A stretch of DNA of 8,604 bases from REEB481 sp039796915. GTDB lineage: Bacteria; Bacteroidota; Bacteroidia; NS11-12g; UBA955. Under the pieces are notes generated by a model. It made no database searches. It saw only the letters and a list, made by a program, of their open reading frames with translations, and was not told the DNA's origin. Both the position numbers and the translations under genes were made by a program. Shown one piece after another: positions 4,625 through 8,604 of the stretch. The DNA lies in the NCBI GenBank assembly GCA_039796915.1, contig JBDKIU010000008.1:1-8604 (forward strand). The letters run 5' to 3'. Numbering within the stretch: the stretch's first letter is position 1; each line of letters begins with the position of its first letter.

Positions 4625-7600
4625 ATGAAGGCCAGAATAACCGCTTTTTTACTTTTGGCAGCATCTGCTGTCGGATCTCTTCGCGCCGACCACATTGTGG
4701 GTTCGGACATCACCTACCGCTGCGTTCGCGACAGTGTCTTTGAGGTGATCTACAACTTCTACCGCGACTGTAACGGCTGTTACGTTCTGGGGCAAAGCCC
4801 GAAGTGCGGCACCAGCGAAAACTGCAACAGCTCGCAAACGGCACCCACGGCGGTTACGGTTACCGGAAAAGGTGCCAGCTGCAATACCTCGTTTACCCTG
4901 GCCATGACGCGTACCAGCATCGTGGACATCACCAAAACCTGTTCAAAAGAACGCAGCCGTTGCGCCCAGCCTTGCGGAAGTTCTTACCCGTATGGCATTG
5001 AAAAGCACACCTTCAAAGGCACATTGGACTTGCGCGCAGCGATGAAAGCGGGTTGCTGCGAGTTCACCATTTCCATGTTGTTGTACGTGCGCAGTGTGGG
5101 CATCACCACCGGACAATCCGGAAATACCTTCTACACCTGGTGCGACATCAATGCCTGCCGGGCCCCTTGCAACAATTCACCAATTCTTACCAACGATCCG
5201 GTTGCCATTGTGTGTTGCAACCAGCCTTATCAGTTCAACAACGGAGCTTTGGACAGCACCGACCGTGATTCGCTGTCGTTCTCACTGGCAGGTTCATACC
5301 GTTCACAGGGCAGCCTTGCCTCGTATAATTCGCCTTTAACACCTACCGATCCTGTTCCCGTGTACAAAGGCCCAACCGGTAAATCTTCAACCAACCCCAA
5401 TGCCAAGCCTCCGATTGGCATGTATTGCGATTCCATCACAGGAGATTTGATTTTCACGCCGGGAGGCAATTGCCCCTGGACCGGCATCATCGTGATGGAA
5501 ATCAAGGAATGGCGACGGGATAAAAACGGGAAGATGCAACTCATCGGCATCACGCGACGGGACATGCAGTTCATCGCCACCAACTGCGGGCCGAACAACC
5601 CGCCGGAAATCGCAGGCCCTTACAGTTATGAAGTCTGTGAGGGCGAACAGCTGTGTTTTGACGTTTCCACCAAAGACGTCCAATTCACGCCCCAGCAAAC
5701 CAAACCGGATACCGTAACACTGAACTGGAACCGCGGCATTCCGGGCGCAACCTTCACCATTGTGGATCCTAAAGCCCGCGAAAAAAAGGGCAAATTCTGC
5801 TGGACCCCGAAAGATGGTCAGGCGAGCGACCTGCTCTATTCCTTTACAGCCATCGCCCGGGATGATAATTGTCCTACACCCGGAACAGCCATTCGCTCTT
5901 TCCGCGTGAAGGTGAAGCCGCGCAGCGTGGCTTCCCGTACCTACACCAATCTGATCTGCGGAAGACTGCGCATGCACAGCACACCCGCGCTCAACTTCAA
6001 GGGAAAGCCGCTGTACCGCTGGCAAATCCTGGACAGCACAGGTAAAAATCCCATCTACCTGAGCGTCAACAAACAAACCGACACCTTCCAGTTTAAGAAG
6101 GGCGGTAAATACATCATCAGCCACATGATCAACAGTGCGCTGACCAACTGCGCAACGTTCTACTCAGACACCGTCATCATCCCGCCTGTACTGGCCATCG
6201 ACCTTGGGAAGGATACGTTCATGTGTTATGGAAATACCTACAGGCTCAGCCCCAATATTGTGAATGGCGTGAGTCCGTATAAATACCGCTGGGCAAGGCC
6301 TCACGACCACGACGCGGCAGATACAAACTCCTTCTACGACGCCCTTGTCACACAGGATACCGCTATTGCCTTGCGCCTGACAGACAAGAATGGTTGTATT
6401 GCCACCGACACCGTGCGCATTCAGATGAAGGTGCTGCCCATTGTGGGCATTGGCCCGGATCAGCGCATCTGTACCTACGAGCGTACCACCTTCGATGCCG
6501 GACATGCCGATACCGTGCGCTATCGCTGGTTCCCCACCAACGACACTACCCAGATTATCACGGTTCATAAAAAGAATAAATACTGGGTAGAAGTACAGGA
6601 AACCAAGTGGAACTGCATTGGCCGCGATACCGCGGAACTGTTTGTGAACGACACCGTCATCGCCGATGCCGGCAAAGATTTCAGCTTCTGCCTGCGCGAT
6701 TCTGTTTCCATTACTGCCACAGCAAAACCCGGCTGGCTCACGCCCAATTTCCTCTGGACAAATCTGGCCAACAGTCAGGCCATGGGCACCAAAGCCACCT
6801 ATAAGGTTTCACCAAAGGTGGATCAGTGTTATGAAGTTTATCTGAACATCACCGAGGTTGGCCATACTTGCGAAGACCGCGACACCATTTGTCTGAAGGT
6901 GAAGGCGCTGCCCGACCTGAAAACCACGGTACCCAAACGCTGTTACGACTACGGAGACCTGAACCTCGGTTTGGAATCCGGCCTGTTTACCAAATACGGC
7001 AATGCGGTCATTTATACCTGCCGCACCACACCATCGCTGGTTGAACAGGTGGGCAACAGCTACTTCTACCGCACCAGCAAAATCAGCAATGCCAGCCTGC
7101 AGGGCGGCACCAATAAATCGGATGTCATCATCTGTGAATACACCGATCCAAAAACAGGCTGCTACAACAAAGACAGCTTCACCGTAGTCATCCAGGGAAA
7201 TCCGATTGTAAAACTCAGAGACCGCATCTGGTGTCAGGATATCGGTTGTGCGCTGATGGATTCATCCATCATTCTGCCAAGGGTAAAAACTGGTGCCATG
7301 TACAACTGGACCGTGTTGAAAGCTCCTTCAGGAGTTCCCACAGGCAGTCTGATTAAAGATAAAAACCAGGGTTCCGGTCTTCCTGCCAACTGGGAATTCT
7401 GTTTTGGCGACCCAACTGAAGACTATTACTCGGGCGATTACGAGATGGCTTTCTTCATCCAGGATCCCATCAGCGGTTGCTTTACCCGCGACACCTCTGC
7501 GGTGAAGGTAATTCCAGAGCCCAAAGTGAAGGTTCAGCCCTTCCCTACGTTTTGTTTTGACGATGACACCATCGACCTCAACGACTACGTGACCCTGAAC

Positions 7601-8604
7601 GGCATGAGCAACCCACCGGATGGCCGCTGGATTGCGGTGAGTAAAGATGGCGACCGCACAGATCCCAAGCTGGTTGGCGCTGTTTTAAAAAATCACCTCT
7701 TCGTTCCAGCCAACGGTGACGGCGACTGGGAATTCCGTTATGTGCATGATGCATCCGGCTGCTATACCGCAGACAGCGGCGTGCTGGTGGTAAAGCCATT
7801 GCCCAAAGTGACCATGCCCGCCGATATGAAGGTGTGCAGCACCGATCCTGCCATCAACCTCGCGCCAACCTTCGTAAGTCCTGTGGGCGGCAACGGAAGC
7901 TGGAGCGGCAAGCGACTGAGCGGCAGCGGAAACAGCGTATTCACCCCTGGCAGCGATCAGAAAGCTACTGTGGAAGGACCTTATTCGCTGGTTTATACCT
8001 ATACCGATCCGTTTGGCTGTAAGATGAAAGACAGCTTCGACATCCTGGTGCAGAGCCAGCCTTCGCTGAACATCCTCACCCCGGATCCTTCCAAGATGTG
8101 CGACGACCAGACCCTGAACCTGAACAGCAGGCTGCAATGGTCACCCGGCGTACAATGGAGCAGCAGCGGCGACGGCAGTTTCAGCGCACAGGATACCAGC
8201 AGCATCTACACGCCCGGCGCCACGGACAAAACCAGTGGCAGCGTATGGCTGAAGGTGCGCAACGTGGCTCCGGCAGGCAATGTTTGTCCGGCCGTGGCAG
8301 ACAGCATGCAACTGTTCATCCATGCCTATCCGCAATTCGACTTCAACGGTGACCTGCTCCAGGCTTGTGAACCTCATACCGTAAACTTCAGCAGCACATT
8401 AAACAACAATATTCCTGCTGCACAGCTCAGTTATTCCTGGGATTTTGGCAATGGCGGCAACGCTACGGACGCCAATCCGCAGACCATTCAATATCCAAAC
8501 TGGGGCAAGTATGATGTTCGTCTCACCATGGTAAATACCGCCGGTCCATGCAGCACCACGGTATCCAAACCCGCTTATGTGGATGTTTGGCCCGTTCCCG
8601 TGGC
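4625..8604 (+). CDS. Giant secreted modular surface protein, N-terminal part (runs off right edge)
   Basis: At least 1326 codons are open without a stop to the window edge. Residues 1-21 are a signal peptide. Residues 22-321 form a Cys-dense head found at the start of many long Bacteroidota surface proteins: DHIVGSDITYRC, NFYRDCNG (46-51), PYGIEKHTFKGT (122-133), CCNQPYQFNNGALD (197-210), DSLSFSL, EIKEWRRD and IGITRRDMQF (307-316). Residues 326-435 are a cadherin-like segment (FCWTPKDG ... DDNCP). Ig-like modules of 73-106 residues follow, most ending in a [GNT]C-x-x-[KRAT]D[ST] motif (Cys591, 664, 749, 846, 952, 1046, 1132) and joined by Pro-containing linkers such as LPIV, LPDL, EPKV and LPKV. 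A PKD domain (YSWDFGNGG ... Y, about 1234-1325) is last. No enzyme motif is seen. An adhesin or gliding-associated filament is likely. Such proteins usually end in a T9SS type B (CHU_C) tail, which here would be off-window. No frameshift is evident. Confidence 0.9.
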   Translation, partial: MKARITAFLLLAASAVGSLRADHIVGSDITYRCVRDSVFEVIYNFYRDCNGCYVLGQSPKCGTSENCNSSQTAPTAVTVTGKGASCNTSFTLAMTRTSIVDITKTCSKERSRCAQPCGSSYPYGIEKHTFKGTLDLRAAMKAGCCEFTISMLLYVRSVGITTGQSGNTFYTWCDINACRAPCNNSPILTNDPVAIVCCNQPYQFNNGALDSTDRDSLSFSLAGSYRSQGSLASYNSPLTPTDPVPVYKGPTGKSSTNPNAKPPIGMYCDSITGDLIFTPGGNCPWTGIIVMEIKEWRRDKNGKMQLIGITRRDMQFIATNCGPNNPPEIAGPYSYEVCEGEQLCFDVSTKDVQFTPQQTKPDTVTLNWNRGIPGATFTIVDPKAREKKGKFCWTPKDGQASDLLYSFTAIARDDNCPTPGTAIRSFRVKVKPRSVASRTYTNLICGRLRMHSTPALNFKGKPLYRWQILDSTGKNPIYLSVNKQTDTFQFKKGGKYIISHMINSALTNCATFYSDTVIIPPVLAIDLGKDTFMCYGNTYRLSPNIVNGVSPYKYRWARPHDHDAADTNSFYDALVTQDTAIALRLTDKNGCIATDTVRIQMKVLPIVGIGPDQRICTYERTTFDAGHADTVRYRWFPTNDTTQIITVHKKNKYWVEVQETKWNCIGRDTAELFVNDTVIADAGKDFSFCLRDSVSITATAKPGWLTPNFLWTNLANSQAMGTKATYKVSPKVDQCYEVYLNITEVGHTCEDRDTICLKVKALPDLKTTVPKRCYDYGDLNLGLESGLFTKYGNAVIYTCRTTPSLVEQVGNSYFYRTSKISNASLQGGTNKSDVIICEYTDPKTGCYNKDSFTVVIQGNPIVKLRDRIWCQDIGCALMDSSIILPRVKTGAMYNWTVLKAPSGVPTGSLIKDKNQGSGLPANWEFCFGDPTEDYYSGDYEMAFFIQDPISGCFTRDTSAVKVIPEPKVKVQPFPTFCFDDDTIDLNDYVTLNGMSNPPDGRWIAVSKDGDRTDPKLVGAVLKNHLFVPANGDGDWEFRYVHDASGCYTADSGVLVVKPLPKVTMPADMKVCSTDPAINLAPTFVSPVGGNGSWSGKRLSGSGNSVFTPGSDQKATVEGPYSLVYTYTDPFGCKMKDSFDILVQSQPSLNILTPDPSKMCDDQTLNLNSRLQWSPGVQWSSSGDGSFSAQDTSSIYTPGATDKTSGSVWLKVRNVAPAGNVCPAVADSMQLFIHAYPQFDFNGDLLQACEPHTVNFSSTLNNNIPAAQLSYSWDFGNGGNATDANPQTIQYPNWGKYDVRLTMVNTAGPCSTTVSKPAYVDVWPVPV

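Noticed and set aside
5387..6124. Long open frame of 245 codons antisense to the giant gene.
   Set aside because: It lies opposite a continuous coding frame with clear domain motifs. Long antisense frames are expected in GC-balanced coding sequence, and the peptide shows no recognisable domain.

Overview
The window looks like a chromosomal segment of a Bacteroidota (Bacteroidetes) bacterium, with roughly 50-55% GC in most genes. Three things point there. Secreted proteins carry PKD/Ig-like repeats and a type IX secretion (T9SS) type A-like tail. The large right-hand protein begins with the 'HIVG...YRDC...GIEKH...' module typical of long Bacteroidota surface proteins. The E1 alpha and beta subunits of a 2-oxoacid dehydrogenase are fused into one chain. 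Start codons mostly lack a strong Shine-Dalgarno sequence, and one exact TAnnTTTG (-7) element is visible. I cannot name the order or genus.

Layout, left to right: (1) 1-333, minus strand, the first 111 codons of a secreted PKD-domain protein that runs off the left edge. (2) Divergent from it across 52 bp, 386-1519 plus, a secreted endonuclease/exonuclease/phosphatase (EEP, DNase I-like) enzyme with all main catalytic motifs and a T9SS-like tail. (3) 1520-1632, a short convergent gap filled by a 23-bp tandem repeat ending in a dispersed-repeat-like sequence. (4) 1633-2211 minus, a small AT-richer membrane protein of unknown function. (5) 2189-2347 minus, a possible unannotated small ORF with a non-ATG start, squeezed between the membrane protein and E1. 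(6) 2355-4397 minus, the fused E1 alpha/beta dehydrogenase. (7) 4398-4624, a divergent intergenic region with a candidate promoter. (8) 4625 to the right edge, plus strand, at least 1326 codons of a giant secreted repeat protein with a cysteine-dense head, about eight further Ig-like modules and a PKD domain.

The E1 gene, the small ORF and the membrane protein are co-directional and tightly spaced, so they may share a transcript. The remaining genes encode exported products and fit a surface/secreted repertoire dependent on T9SS, though no secretion machinery is visible. I found no RNA gene, CRISPR array, insertion sequence, integrase or defence system. The most checkable oddities are the small ORF at 2189-2347, the cysteine-rich head and modular periodicity of the giant protein, and the repeats around the nuclease gene.
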